From Halorussus ruber (GTDB taxonomy: Archaea; Halobacteriota; Halobacteria; Halobacteriales; Haladaptataceae): a DNA stretch of 64,000 nt. This document shows positions 33,678-42,874 of the stretch, piece after piece. The position numbers and the translations under genes were made by a program. Positions within the stretch are counted from its first letter, which is position 1. Each line of letters opens with the position of its first letter. The DNA lies in the NCBI RefSeq assembly GCF_004765785.1, contig NZ_SBIT01000018.1, forward strand, positions 1 through 64,000, in the 5' to 3' direction. The notes below the pieces were generated by a model. It was not told where the DNA came from and did no database searches. It saw only the letters and a program-made list of their open reading frames with translations.

Positions 33678-34289
33678 ATGAGCGCGAATATCAGATTTAG
33701 CGGGCGCGAACTGCGGGACTTGGCGGTCGCGTGGATTGCCCTCGGCGTCGCGTTCGCCATCCTGCTCGGCGGCGGCCAGCGAATCATCTCGCGGCCCGAG
33801 TTCCTCGTGACGATTCTGCCGATGACGATGGTGACGGCCGGACTCGGCTTCCTGCTCCACGAACTCGCCCACAAGGTGACGGCCATCAAGTTCGGGCAAG
33901 TCGCGGAGTTCCGCGCGGACTACAACATGCTGTTCCTCGCGGTGATGGGCGCGCTGGCGGGCTTCCTGTTCGCGGCACCGGGCGCGGTCTACCACCGCGG
34001 GCACGCCACGCCCCGCGAGAACGGTCTCATCGCGCTGGCCGGACCGCTGACCAACGTCGCGCTCGGGGTCATCTTCCTCCCGGTGGCCTTCCTCGACATT
34101 CCGGGTCTCGTCGGGACCATCGCCAACTTCGGCCTCTACATCAACTTCCTGCTGGCGGGGTTCAACATGATTCCGTTCGGCCCGCTCGACGGCAACACCG
34201 TCAAAAAGTGGTCGATTCCGGCGTTCCTCGCCTTCGGCCTCCCATGCTTCGGGCTGGCGGCGTGGGCGCTGTTCGGCTTCTCGCTGTAA
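33678..34289 (+). CDS. Site-2-protease-like M50 membrane metalloprotease
   Basis: A 203-residue integral membrane protein with five or six helices. The zinc motif HELAHK (His61, Glu62, His65) sits in helix 2, and the third ligand region NMIPFGPLDGNTV lies near residue 165. It lacks PDZ or CBS domains and is of the short archaeal type. These enzymes cleave membrane proteins within the bilayer. It probably shares an operon with the TraB gene just upstream. Confidence 0.88.
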   Translation: MSANIRFSGRELRDLAVAWIALGVAFAILLGGGQRIISRPEFLVTILPMTMVTAGLGFLLHELAHKVTAIKFGQVAEFRADYNMLFLAVMGALAGFLFAAPGAVYHRGHATPRENGLIALAGPLTNVALGVIFLPVAFLDIPGLVGTIANFGLYINFLLAGFNMIPFGPLDGNTVKKWSIPAFLAFGLPCFGLAAWALFGFSL

Positions 34290-34293
34290 CTCC

Positions 34294-34539
34294 CTACGCC
34301 TCGCCGCCCGCTTTCAGGACGACTTTCTCGTCGGTGACCTCCTCGACCGCGGTCTCCTGAAACGTGTAGCCCTCGTCCTCGTCGCTCTCCCAGTCGAGGT
34401 AGGACTTGATTGCATCGTAGTCCTCCTCGGGTTCGAGGTGGGCGACGCCCTGGTCTACCTTCGCAACCTCGCCGAGGAGTTCCCCGTCGGCCGAGACGAC
34501 GCGCTTTCCCTCGTCGGACTCGGTGAGTGGGTCGGTCAC
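34294..34539 (-). CDS. PRC-barrel domain protein
   Basis: An 81-residue PRC-barrel-like protein: TDPLTESDEGKRVVSADGELLGEVAKVDQGVAHLEP, then DYDAIKSYLDWESDEDEGYTFQETAVEEVTDEKVVLKAG. The start is a GTG at 34539; the frame continues to 34635 but with unrelated residues. PRC barrels occur in ribosome maturation (RimM) and, in archaea, in division proteins such as CdpB; this single short copy is of a haloarchaea-specific type whose role is open. It converges with the M50 gene, four bases apart. Confidence 0.8.
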   Translation of the reverse strand: MTDPLTESDEGKRVVSADGELLGEVAKVDQGVAHLEPEEDYDAIKSYLDWESDEDEGYTFQETAVEEVTDEKVVLKAGGEA

Positions 34540-34640
34540 GAATCTGTTCGCAACCTGCCGGGACAAGAAGGCTGTGGGCGCGAAGTGAGAGGACGCGCGA
34601 CTGACCAGACCACCAGCAGAAGCCCGGCCAATCAACTGAG

Positions 34641-34710
34641 GGGTGGGATGAAGGGGCCGCCCGGTCGCGGGCTGCAGGCCCGCGACCGGGCGAGGGCTTC
34701 AAGAAGACAA
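34641..34710 (+). repeat. Intergenic hairpin element, copy G (short form)
   Basis: Head GGGTGGGATGAAGGGGCCGC and tail CGAGGGCTTCAAGAAGACA. The centre is a single perfect hairpin CCCGGTCGCGGGC-tgca-GCCCGCGACCGGG, 13 bp. It lies between the PRC-barrel gene and purM. Confidence 0.75.
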
Positions 34711-34826
34711 CATCACTCCGGTATTCTCCTTACCGGTCGTCTTCTCCGAACACTTCCCAAGCCGAACCACCCGTCTTCCCGAACGCAAACGGTGGAACTT
34801 TACTCACAGCGAACCCCCACTCCGAT

Positions 34827-35828
34827 ATGACCGACAAAGAGGAACTCACCTACGCGGACGCAGGGGTGGACATCGAGGCCAGCGAGGCCGCGACCGCCGC
34901 GCTGGTCGGCGCGGTCGGCGACATCGACGAGAGCGAGTACGCGGGCCTGCTCGACATCGGCGACCGCTACCTCGCGCTGGCGACCGACGGGGTAGGCACG
35001 AAACTGCTCGTGGCCGAGGCGCTCGGCGACTACTCCACCGTGGGCATCGACTGCATCGCCATGAACGCCAACGACCTCGTGGCGTCGGGCGTCGAGCCGG
35101 TCGCGTTCGTGGACTACCTCGCGGTAGACGAACCCAGCGAGGAGTTCTCCGAGCAGGTCGGCGACGGACTCGCCGCGGGCGCAGACGAGGCCAACATCGC
35201 GCTCGTCGGCGGCGAGACGGCAGTCATGCCCGAGGTCATCAAGGGCTTGGACCTCGCGGGGGCCTGCGTCGGCCTCGCGCCGAAGGACGCCGTCTTCCCC
35301 GGCGAGGCAGAGGTCGGCGACGCGCTGGTCGGGTTCCCCTCCAGCGGGATTCACTCCAACGGCCTCACCCTCGCGCGGGAGGCCGCGACCCGCAACCACG
35401 ACTACTCGGACCCCTTCCCGCTCGACGCGGAGGCCGAGACCCTCGCGGACGACGGAAATCCCTCTGTCGGCGAGGTCCTGCTGGAACCGACGCGCATCTA
35501 CACCTACCTGCTGGAGGACCTCCGCGAGCGCGAGGTCCACGCCGCGGCCCACGTCACGGGCGGCGGATGGACCAACCTCTCGCGGATGGGCGACCATCGG
35601 TACGAGATTTCCGACCCCTTCGACGCCCAACCGGTCTTCGAGTTCGTCCAGTCGGAGGGCAACGTGAGCGACGAGGAGATGCACCGGACGTTCAACATGG
35701 GCACCGGGTTCGTGGTGGCGCTCCCAGAGGACGACGCCGAGTCGCTCGCCGACGAGACCGACGGGCGCGTCATCGGCGAGGTCACGGAGGGCGATTCGGT
35801 GGCGATTCGCGGACTGGAACTCGACTGA
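34827..35828 (+). CDS. purM: Phosphoribosylformylglycinamidine cyclo-ligase
   Basis: A 333-residue PurM (AIR synthetase): it converts FGAM to AIR with ATP, step 5 of purine synthesis. Family marks are LTYADAGVDIEA, the phosphate loop ALATDGVGTKLLVAE, DCIAMNANDLVASGVEPVAFVDYLA, LVGGETAVMPEVI, GIHSNGLTLAREA and HVTGGGWTNLSRM. Length is normal and the ATG at 34827 is the family start. No other purine gene is adjacent. Confidence 0.95.
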   Translation: MTDKEELTYADAGVDIEASEAATAALVGAVGDIDESEYAGLLDIGDRYLALATDGVGTKLLVAEALGDYSTVGIDCIAMNANDLVASGVEPVAFVDYLAVDEPSEEFSEQVGDGLAAGADEANIALVGGETAVMPEVIKGLDLAGACVGLAPKDAVFPGEAEVGDALVGFPSSGIHSNGLTLAREAATRNHDYSDPFPLDAEAETLADDGNPSVGEVLLEPTRIYTYLLEDLREREVHAAAHVTGGGWTNLSRMGDHRYEISDPFDAQPVFEFVQSEGNVSDEEMHRTFNMGTGFVVALPEDDAESLADETDGRVIGEVTEGDSVAIRGLELD

Positions 35829-36064
35829 GTCGCGGTCGGTTTTCGAGCGGTCGTGGTCAGGTTTCGCGGAGTCGAAGTCGATTTTCGGGATTCGGTCGGC
35901 ACGCCATCGGTTCGTCCCGTCCTCGGATATAAACTCTCGGGCGAGTCGTCGCTCTGTTCTCGAGGGTGTTTTACGACCTCTCAGACGCATCTTTATTTTC
36001 TAAATATAGTATAATATTGCTCTAAGACGTATATTTATGTCTTTCACGTATCCGGCGCGTGCGG

Positions 36065-36123
36065 GCGCGGCGCTCTCGCGCCGCGCCTCGCGCGCGAGGG
36101 AGTCGGCCGCCCCGGCGGCCGAC
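36065..36123. other. Two GC-rich hairpins after purM
   Basis: GGCGCGGCGC-tctc-GCGCCGCGCC (36065-36088) and GTCGGCCGCC-cc-GGCGGCCGAC (36102-36123). They may be terminators or part of a structured spacer. The region 35829-36064 before them is otherwise blank apart from an AT-rich island at 35990-36040. Confidence 0.45.
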
Positions 36124-36154
36124 GAGGTTGGGGAGGACGAGGCGCGGTCGCGGG

Positions 36155-36271
36155 GCGGGCGGAGCGGGCGGAGCAGGCGGAGCGGGCGGAGCGGGCGGAG
36201 CGGGCGGAGCGGGCGGAGCGGGCGGAGCAGGCGGAGCGGGCGGAGCGGGCGGAGCGGGCGGAGCGGGCGGA
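36155..36271. repeat. 9-bp tandem repeat (GGGCGGAGC), about 13 copies
   Basis: A near-perfect array of the 9-mer GGGCGGAGC; three units carry CAGGCGGAG instead of CGGGCGGAG at about 36175, 36229 and nearby. In one plus-strand frame it would read as Gly-Ala-Gly repeats, but no proper gene surrounds it. It is a microsatellite-like spacer between purM and the convergent DUF2797 gene. Confidence 0.85.
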
Positions 36272-36360
36272 GACGCCGCTGTTCACGCCTGAATCTCTAT
36301 TGCTCGCCTTCGTCGGTCGAGTTGTCAGAGTCTCTCGTCTCGCCTCCACTCGACCCAAAC

Positions 36361-37194
36361 CTAGAACGCCGCGAGACTCGACTGCAACTCGCGCTCGGAC
36401 TCCTCCTCGTGAATCTCGTAGCCAACCAAGTCTCGCAGGTCCACGGCGTAAGTCGTCCCGCCGCGCTCGACCACCAGCACGCGGCCCTGCACGCCCCGAA
36501 CCTCGCCGGAGGCCAGCGTCTCCGGAACCGGCGCGGCGTCCAAGTCGAGGTCGTAGTCGAAGTCGAACGTCTCGATTGGGTCGAACTCCGCCAGCGTCGA
36601 TTCCCACGCCGAGGAGTCCACGTCTCGGTGGAGGCCCGAAATCTTCGCAGGCACGCGCACGCGGTCGACAAACTCCTCGGCCAGTTGGGATTCGATTTCG
36701 CGGGCAACGCGGCCGTTCTCGACGGTTCGGAGGTGGGCCGCGCGGTCCGCGCCCTGCTCGCGCAGGCGGGTCCGGAGTCGCCACTCGCGGGTCACGCCGA
36801 CTTTGAACGTCGCGGGCGCGAACGCCGCCAGATAGATGGCGTGGTCGTCGTGGCAGTCCATCTCGTCCTTGAGGCAGGTGCCGGTACACCGGGCGCAGAC
36901 CCACGTGCTGGTGTGCTGGTCGCAGTAGGGCGCGGCCTCGCGCTCGCAGTCGTAGTGGGTCGTGCCGTCGAGGACTCCCGCGCACCGCCGCTCGCCGAGC
37001 GAGTAGCCGAGGCTCCCGCCCGGTTCCAGCGGCTCGCGGCGCACCTCCTCGTCGGCGACGAACAGCGCGGGTCGCCGGTCGTCGCCTTCCGTCGCGTACC
37101 CGACGATTTGCACGCCGTCGGCTACGGGTCGGGTTCCTAAAGGCGTGCCGTTCGGCGCGTCGGGACGACGGAAATCGCAATCCGGGGAACTCAC
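36361..37194 (-). CDS. DUF2797 family protein
   Basis: A 277-residue DUF2797 protein. It has a Cys/His-rich zinc-like region (HYDCEREAAPYCDQHTSTWVCARCTGTCLKDEMDCHDDH, ~80-118), then a GIY-YIG-nuclease-like core (AIYLAAFAPATFKVGVTREWRLRTRLREQGADRA), where the KVGVT/R pair parallels the GIY-YIG catalytic strand. The C-terminal ~80 residues form a small acidic beta domain. A nuclease or nucleic-acid-binding function is possible but unproven. The start is a GTG at 37194. Confidence 0.85.
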   Translation of the reverse strand: MSSPDCDFRRPDAPNGTPLGTRPVADGVQIVGYATEGDDRRPALFVADEEVRREPLEPGGSLGYSLGERRCAGVLDGTTHYDCEREAAPYCDQHTSTWVCARCTGTCLKDEMDCHDDHAIYLAAFAPATFKVGVTREWRLRTRLREQGADRAAHLRTVENGRVAREIESQLAEEFVDRVRVPAKISGLHRDVDSSAWESTLAEFDPIETFDFDYDLDLDAAPVPETLASGEVRGVQGRVLVVERGGTTYAVDLRDLVGYEIHEEESERELQSSLAAF

Positions 37195-37280
37195 AAACCC
37201 CGGGGAACTAAACGAGAGTTTTTAATCTAAAATTTAGATTTGGAAATCGAAATTGAATACTAAAGAACCTAAGAAAAAAA

Positions 37281-37287
37281 TTTATTG
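37281..37287 (+). promoter_or_regulatory. TATA-like box of subtilase 1
   Basis: TTTATTG, 32 bases before the ATG at 37313. The spacing implies a leaderless transcript. Confidence 0.5.
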
Positions 37288-37312
37288 TGTGTGGCGATTA
37301 TTTGCATGTTGT

Positions 37313-38503
37313 ATGCCACGTAACAACAAGGATGTTTCGAGGCGTAACGTTCTGAAAGGCGTCGGTGCATCGGTCGCAACCGCGGCAGGAAGCGGACTCG
37401 CGGCAGCAGAGCCCGGCGACGAGGTAGAGGTCAACGTCGGGTTCTCCTCGACGCGCGGCCGGAACGCGGCGGTGGACAAGGCGAGCGAGGTCGTCCGCGA
37501 GTTCAACTCGCTCGACATCGTGACCGCGAAGATGCCCGCGAAGGCGGCTAAAGGACTGGAGAACAACCCGAACGTGCGCTACGTCGAGGAGAACGGCGAG
37601 ATGCACGCGCTCGCTCAGACGCTCCCGTGGGGCGTCGACCGCGTGGACGCGGAGGTCGCCCACGCCAACGGCGAGACGGGCGCTGGCGCGGACATCGCCA
37701 TCATCGACACGGGTATCGACGACGACCACCCGGACCTGCAGGCCAACCTCGGCGAGGGCAAGGCCTTCGTCTCCTGTGGCAACGGTGGCTACTTCGGCGG
37801 CTGTTCGTTCTCCGGTAACAGCAACTCCTGTAACGTCTCGTGGTCCGACGACAACGACCACGGTACTCACTGTGCGGGTATCGCCGACGGAGTGAACAAC
37901 AGCGAGGGCGTCGTGGGCGTCTCCACGGAAGCCACGCTCCACGCCGTCAAGGTGTTGGACTGTGCCGGTAGCGGTTCGATGTCCGACATCGCGGCAGGCA
38001 TCGAGTACGTCGCCAATCAGGGCTGGGACGTCGCCTCGATGAGCCTCGGTGGTTCCAGTTCCTCGGCGCTCAAGGACGCAGTTCAGTACGCTAGCGACAA
38101 GGGCGTCTTCCTCGTCGCCGCGGCCGGGAACGACGGTTCCTGTACGGACTGTGTCGGCTACCCCGCCGCCTACTCGGAGGTCATGGCGGTCTCCTCGACC
38201 GACTCCAGTGACAACCTCTCGGACTTCTCCTCGCAGGGTCCCGAGGTCGAAATCGCCGCGCCCGGTACCGACATCTACTCGACGGTCCCGAGCGGCTACG
38301 ACACCTTCTCGGGTACCTCGATGGCGTGCCCGCACGTCGCGGGTGCCGCCGGTCAGCTGATGGCCAACGGCAACACGGCCAGCGAGACTCGCAGTCAGCT
38401 CAAGTCCACGGCCGAGGACATCGGTCTGGGAAGCAACGAGTCCGGTTCGGGTCTGCTCGACGCCGCCGCGGCGCTCGGCCTCGACTCCAGCGACAGCACG
38501 TAA
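37313..38503 (+). CDS. Secreted subtilase (halolysin-like S8 protease), paralog 1
   Basis: A 396-residue preproprotein. Tat signal SRRNVLKGVGAS (9-20), Ala-rich cleavage region to ~32, inhibitor-I9-like propeptide (~35-105, with [18 protein letters not shown]), then the S8 catalytic domain. Triad: Asp132 (IIDTGID), His183 (DHGTHCAG) and Ser336 (SGTSMACPH); oxyanion Asn273. A Cys-rich loop (Cys155, 164, 173) and the CTDC pair (277/280) suggest disulfides. It lacks the C-terminal extension of classical halolysins. I chose ATG 37313, the start shared with the paralogs, over an upstream ATG at 37253. First of six tandem copies. Confidence 0.9.
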   Translation: MPRNNKDVSRRNVLKGVGASVATAAGSGLAAAEPGDEVEVNVGFSSTRGRNAAVDKASEVVREFNSLDIVTAKMPAKAAKGLENNPNVRYVEENGEMHALAQTLPWGVDRVDAEVAHANGETGAGADIAIIDTGIDDDHPDLQANLGEGKAFVSCGNGGYFGGCSFSGNSNSCNVSWSDDNDHGTHCAGIADGVNNSEGVVGVSTEATLHAVKVLDCAGSGSMSDIAAGIEYVANQGWDVASMSLGGSSSSALKDAVQYASDKGVFLVAAAGNDGSCTDCVGYPAAYSEVMAVSSTDSSDNLSDFSSQGPEVEIAAPGTDIYSTVPSGYDTFSGTSMACPHVAGAAGQLMANGNTASETRSQLKSTAEDIGLGSNESGSGLLDAAAALGLDSSDST

Positions 38504-38682
38504 ACCCCGGTTCGCTGGCTCCGGACCATCTTTTTCGCGCCGGTCGGTTTTCCTACCGGTCGATTTTTCGCGCTGATTGATTTTCGCCCCAGTCGATTTT
38601 CCGCGGTCGCGTCTTCTCGGCGATACACCGGACTTCAGATGTATTTCATCTCCGCTACGCAATTTAAATAACTAGTAGGAAA

Positions 38683-38690
38683 TTTATTAA
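38683..38690 (+). promoter_or_regulatory. TATA-like box of subtilase 2
   Basis: TTTATTAA, 34 bases before the ATG at 38717; a second TTTATTG at 38703 is too close to the start to serve. Confidence 0.5.
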
Positions 38691-38716
38691 TTTATAACCG
38701 CATTTATTGCTATGTC

Positions 38717-39907
38717 ATGTTCGATAATGACAACGGTGTGCCGCGGAGGAAAGTTCTCAAGATGGCCGGTGCGTCCGTCGCAACCGCAGCGGGAAGCGGT
38801 CTGGCGGCGGCCAAACCCGACGACACGGTCGAGGTCAACGTCGGGTTCGCTTCGGAGAGAGGTCGTCAGGCCGCCCTCGAGAAGGCGACCGAGGTGGTCC
38901 GCGAGTTCGACTCGCTGGACATCGTGACCGCCAAGATGCCCAAGCGGGCCGCGACCGCCCTCGAACAGAATCCCAACGTTCGCTACGTCGAGGAGAACGG
39001 GACGATGGAAGCGCTCGCTCAGACACTCCCGTGGGGTATCGACCGCGTGGACGCGGAGGTCGCCCACGCCAACGGCGAGACGGGGAAGGGTGCCGACGTC
39101 GCCATCATCGACACGGGTATCGACTCCGACCATCCTGACCTGAAGAAGGTCGGCAAGGGCAAGGCCTTCGTGGAGTGCGGGACCGGCGGCCTCACCGGCA
39201 GTTGCACGTTCTACGGCAACGGCAACAAGTGTCGCAAGTCGTGGGACGACGACAACGACCACGGCACCCACTGCGCGGGCATCGCGGACGCGACTGACAA
39301 CAACAAAGGCGTCGTGGGCGTCTCGACGAAAGCGACCCTCCACGCCGTGAAGGTGCTGGACTGCTCGGGGAGTGGCTCGTACTCCGACATCGCGGCGGGC
39401 ATCGAGTACGTCGCCAATCAGGGCTGGGACGTCGGTTCGATGAGCCTCGGCGGCGACTCCGGGTCGTCGGCGCTCAAGGACGCAGTTCAGTACGCCCAGA
39501 ACAACGGCGTCCTGCTGGTCGGCGCGGCCGGGAACGCCGGTCCCTGCACCGACTGTGTCAAGTACCCCGCGAAGTACCCCGAGGTCATGGCGGTCAGTTC
39601 GACCAACCAGGACGACAACCTCTCGGACTTCTCCTCGCAGGGTCCGGAAATCGAGATTGCCGCGCCCGGCTCGGACATCTACTCGACGGTCCCCGGCGGC
39701 TACGACACCTTCTCGGGCACCTCGATGGCGTGCCCGCACGTCTCGGGCGCTGGCGTCGGCCTGATGTCGAACGGCTACACCAACGACGAGGCCCGCCAGC
39801 AGTTGAAGCAGACCGCCGAGGACATCGGCCTCTCGGAGAACGAATCGGGGTCGGGCCTGCTGGACGTGGCCGCGGCCTACGGTCTCGACTCCAGCGACGA
39901 CACCTAA
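38717..39907 (+). CDS. Secreted subtilase, paralog 2
   Basis: 396 residues, same plan as paralog 1: Tat motif [12 protein letters not shown], propeptide with [18 protein letters not shown], catalytic Asp in [13 protein letters not shown], His in [19 protein letters not shown], oxyanion Asn in [12 protein letters not shown] and Ser in [12 protein letters not shown]. The loop after the Asp region is specific to this copy ([20 protein letters not shown]). The C-terminus ends SSDDT with no extra domain. Extracellular endoprotease, probably released as an active enzyme after propeptide cleavage. Confidence 0.9.
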   Translation: MFDNDNGVPRRKVLKMAGASVATAAGSGLAAAKPDDTVEVNVGFASERGRQAALEKATEVVREFDSLDIVTAKMPKRAATALEQNPNVRYVEENGTMEALAQTLPWGIDRVDAEVAHANGETGKGADVAIIDTGIDSDHPDLKKVGKGKAFVECGTGGLTGSCTFYGNGNKCRKSWDDDNDHGTHCAGIADATDNNKGVVGVSTKATLHAVKVLDCSGSGSYSDIAAGIEYVANQGWDVGSMSLGGDSGSSALKDAVQYAQNNGVLLVGAAGNAGPCTDCVKYPAKYPEVMAVSSTNQDDNLSDFSSQGPEIEIAAPGSDIYSTVPGGYDTFSGTSMACPHVSGAGVGLMSNGYTNDEARQQLKQTAEDIGLSENESGSGLLDVAAAYGLDSSDDT

Positions 39908-40127
39908 CGCCCACCGAGCGTAATTTCGTCGCTGGCGGTCTTCGAACGCCTTCTTTTCTGATACGTTGCCACTCGAGTTCGCGGACGATATGAGGGTTAT
40001 CCTCTGACTTCCGAGGTAAGTTAAGAAGTACTTTAGTTGAAAAAATAAAGTCTTTCTCGGAAAACGATAAATTCTATGAGGGTGAATGCGCGTTCAACAC
40101 TTAATTTCGAGACTTGAATAGAAAAAC

Positions 40128-40134
40128 TTATTAA
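40128..40134 (+). promoter_or_regulatory. TATA-like box of subtilase 3
   Basis: TTATTAA, 33 bases before the ATG at 40161. Confidence 0.5.
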
Positions 40135-40160
40135 CAACACTTGTCTTTGTTTCACATGCC

Positions 40161-41354
40161 ATGTTAGGTAACGACAATGGTGTTTCGCGTCGTAACGTTC
40201 TCAAGATGGCCGGTGCATCGGTCGCAACGGCTTCCGCAAGCGGTCTCGCAGCAGCCAAGTCCGGCGACACGGTCGAAGTCAACGTCGGCTTCAAGTCCGA
40301 GAGCGGCCGTCAGAAGGCCCTCAGCGCGGCCGACGAGGTCGTCCGCGACTTCAACTCGCTCGACATCGTGACCATCCGCGCGGCCAAGAAGGCCGTCACC
40401 GCGCTGGACAACAACCCGAACGTGCGCTACGTCGAGGAGAACGGCACGATGGAAGCGCTCGCCGAGACCCTCCCGTGGGGTCAGGACCGCGTCGATTCGG
40501 ACGTGCTCCACGCCAACGGCGAACTCGGCGCGGGTGCCGACGTCGCCATCCTCGACACCGGTATCGACTCCGACCACCCCGACCTGACCGACAAGCTCGG
40601 CAAGGGCAAGGCCTTCACCACCTGTGACACGTCCGGTGGTTGTCGCTTCGGCGCGCAGAAGGCCGACAACACGTGTTACGAGTCGTGGGACGACGACAAC
40701 AACCACGGCACCCACTGTGCCGGTATCGCGGCTGGCGACGACAACAGTCAGGGTGTCATCGGTGCCGCGCCTGACGTGACCCTCCACGCCGTCAAGGTTC
40801 TCGACGGCTGTGGCAGCGGTTCGTTCTCGGACATCGCGGCCGGTATCGAGTACACCGCCGACCAAGGCTGGGACGTCGCTTCGATGTCGCTCGGTGGCGA
40901 CTCGGGCTCCTCGGCGATGAAGGACGCGGTTCAGTACGCCAGCGACAAGGGCGTCTTCCTCGTCGCCGCAGCCGGGAACGACGGTCCCTGTACGGACTGT
41001 GTCGGCTACCCCGCCGCCTACAGCGAGGTCATGGCCGTCTCCTCGACCGCGAGCGACGACACCCTCTCGGACTTCTCCAGCACCGGTCCGGAAGTCGAAA
41101 TCGCCGCGCCCGGTACCGACATCTACTCGTCGGTCGCCAACGGCGGCTACGACACCTACTCGGGTACTTCGATGGCGACCCCGCACGTCGCGGGTGTCGC
41201 GGGCCAGCTCGCTTCCAACGGCACGACCGGCAGCAGCATCCGCTCGACGCTGAAGAACTCCGCCGAGAGCATCGGCCTCGGCAGCAACGAGTCCGGCTCG
41301 GGTCTGCTCGACGCCGCCGCGGCGCTCGGCTACGACTCCAGCGACGACACGTAA
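40161..41354 (+). CDS. Secreted subtilase, paralog 3
   Basis: 397 residues. Tat motif [12 protein letters not shown]; the propeptide is of the FKSESGRQKALSAADEVV / KKAVTALDNNPN type, like paralog 5. The catalytic domain (Asp in [18 protein letters not shown], His in [18 protein letters not shown], Asn in AAGNDGPCTDC, Ser in SGTSMATPHVAG) is nearly identical to that of paralog 4, including long runs of identical DNA. Cys-rich loop TTCDTSGGCRFGAQKADNTC. The propeptide and protease thus have different closest relatives, as expected after recombination. Confidence 0.9.
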   Translation: MLGNDNGVSRRNVLKMAGASVATASASGLAAAKSGDTVEVNVGFKSESGRQKALSAADEVVRDFNSLDIVTIRAAKKAVTALDNNPNVRYVEENGTMEALAETLPWGQDRVDSDVLHANGELGAGADVAILDTGIDSDHPDLTDKLGKGKAFTTCDTSGGCRFGAQKADNTCYESWDDDNNHGTHCAGIAAGDDNSQGVIGAAPDVTLHAVKVLDGCGSGSFSDIAAGIEYTADQGWDVASMSLGGDSGSSAMKDAVQYASDKGVFLVAAAGNDGPCTDCVGYPAAYSEVMAVSSTASDDTLSDFSSTGPEVEIAAPGTDIYSSVANGGYDTYSGTSMATPHVAGVAGQLASNGTTGSSIRSTLKNSAESIGLGSNESGSGLLDAAAALGYDSSDDT

Positions 41355-41648
41355 GCTGTCTCTCCCGACCATCCCCGCCTCAGCGTCATTACCTGACGAC
41401 ATCTTTTGGCGGTGCCGATAACTGAGTCGGGACTTTTCGCTTCGCGTTCTATCGAGAGTACTGGCGAGTACCCCGATTAGCGACGACTACCGACGGGAGC
41501 GCCGGTCTCGCGTCGAGCGTCGGTCTCTCCTCGGCCGACACAGCCGTTTCGAACCAATAAACTAACGCCCCCTACAAGTTAGTTTCTTTATCTTAATAGG
41601 GGTATAAACTGTGAGCTATGTACTATTTTAATTAGAGAAGAGAAAGTA
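41355..41648. other. Intergenic spacer between subtilases 3 and 4
   Basis: No gene seen. It ends with an AT-rich stretch from 41565 on, which carries the promoter of paralog 4. Confidence 0.5.
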
Positions 41649-41656
41649 TTTTATAG
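41649..41656 (+). promoter_or_regulatory. TATA-like box of subtilase 4
   Basis: TTTTATAG, 32 bases before the ATG at 41681. Confidence 0.5.
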
Positions 41657-41680
41657 ACGTGGGTTAGAGTGACAAGCGCG

Positions 41681-42874
41681 ATGTTAGGTAATGACAATGG
41701 GATGTCGAGGCGTAACGTATTGAAGGCGGCTGGCGCATCGATTGCGACGGCCTCCGCGAGCGGTCTCGCGGCAGCCAAGTCCGGTGACGTGGTCGAAGTC
41801 AACGTCGGGTTCTCCTCCGAGCGCGGTCGCAAGGCCGCCGTCTCGAAGGCTTCGGACGTCGTCCGCGAGTTCGACTCGCTGGACATCGTGACCGCCCAGA
41901 TGCCCAAGCAGGCGGCCACGGCGCTCGAAAACAACCCGAACGTGCGCTACGTCGAACAGAACGGCGAGATGCACGCGCTCGCCGAGACCCTTCCGTGGGG
42001 GCAGAACCGCGTCGATTCGGACGTGCTCCACGCCAACGGCGAACTCGGCGCGGGTGCCGACGTCGCCATCCTCGACACGGGCATCGACTCCGACCACCCC
42101 GACCTGACCGACAAGCTCGGCAAGGGCAAGGCCTTCACCACCTGTGACACCAAGGGCGGCTGTCGCTTCGGCGCGCAGAAGGCCGACAACACGTGTTACG
42201 AGTCGTGGGACGACGACAACAACCACGGTACCCACTGCGCCGGTATCGCGGCTGGCGACGACAACAGTCAGGGCGTCATCGGTGCCGCGCCCGACGTGAC
42301 TCTCCACGCCGTCAAGGTTCTCGACGGCTGTGGCAGCGGTTCGTTCTCCGACATTGCGGCCGGTATCGAGTACACCGCAGACCAGGGCTGGGACGTCGCG
42401 TCGATGTCCCTCGGTGGTAGCTCGGGCTCCTCGGCCCTCAAGGACGCAGTTCAGTACGCTAGCGACAAGGGCGTCTTCCTCGTCGCCGCAGCCGGGAACG
42501 ACGGTCCCTGTACGGACTGTGTCGGCTACCCCGCCGCCTACAGCGAGGTCATGGCCGTCTCCTCGACCGCGAGCGACGACACCCTCTCGGACTTCTCCAG
42601 CACCGGTCCGGAAGTCGAAATCGCCGCGCCCGGTACCGACATCTACTCGTCGGTCGCCAACGGCGGCTACGACACCTACTCGGGCACCTCGATGGCGACG
42701 CCCCACGTGGCTGGCGTCGCGGGTCAGCTCGCCTCGAACGGTACGACCGGCAGCAGCATCCGCACGCAGCTGAAGGACACGGCCGAGAGCATCGGCCTCG
42801 GCAGCAACGAGTCCGGCTCGGGTCTGCTCGACGCCGCCGCGGCGCTCGGCTACGACTCCTCCGACGACACGTAA
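41681..42874 (+). CDS. Secreted subtilase, paralog 4
   Basis: 397 residues. Tat motif SRRNVLKAAGAS; propeptide of the FSSERGRKAAVSKASDVV / AQMPKQAATALENNPN type, close to paralogs 1 and 2. The catalytic half is almost the same as paralog 3 (Asp, His, Asn and Ser motifs identical), with a few changes such as [11 protein letters not shown]. The ATG at 41681 (MLGNDNGMSRR) parallels paralog 3; a GTG at 41669 is less likely. Extracellular endoprotease. Confidence 0.9.
   Translation: MLGNDNGMSRRNVLKAAGASIATASASGLAAAKSGDVVEVNVGFSSERGRKAAVSKASDVVREFDSLDIVTAQMPKQAATALENNPNVRYVEQNGEMHALAETLPWGQNRVDSDVLHANGELGAGADVAILDTGIDSDHPDLTDKLGKGKAFTTCDTKGGCRFGAQKADNTCYESWDDDNNHGTHCAGIAAGDDNSQGVIGAAPDVTLHAVKVLDGCGSGSFSDIAAGIEYTADQGWDVASMSLGGSSGSSALKDAVQYASDKGVFLVAAAGNDGPCTDCVGYPAAYSEVMAVSSTASDDTLSDFSSTGPEVEIAAPGTDIYSSVANGGYDTYSGTSMATPHVAGVAGQLASNGTTGSSIRTQLKDTAESIGLGSNESGSGLLDAAAALGYDSSDDT

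Noticed and set aside
36059-36292. Gene for a Gly-Ala-Gly repeat protein
   Set aside because: The frame is just the GGGCGGAGC microsatellite plus two hairpins; no promoter, no conserved flanking protein sequence.
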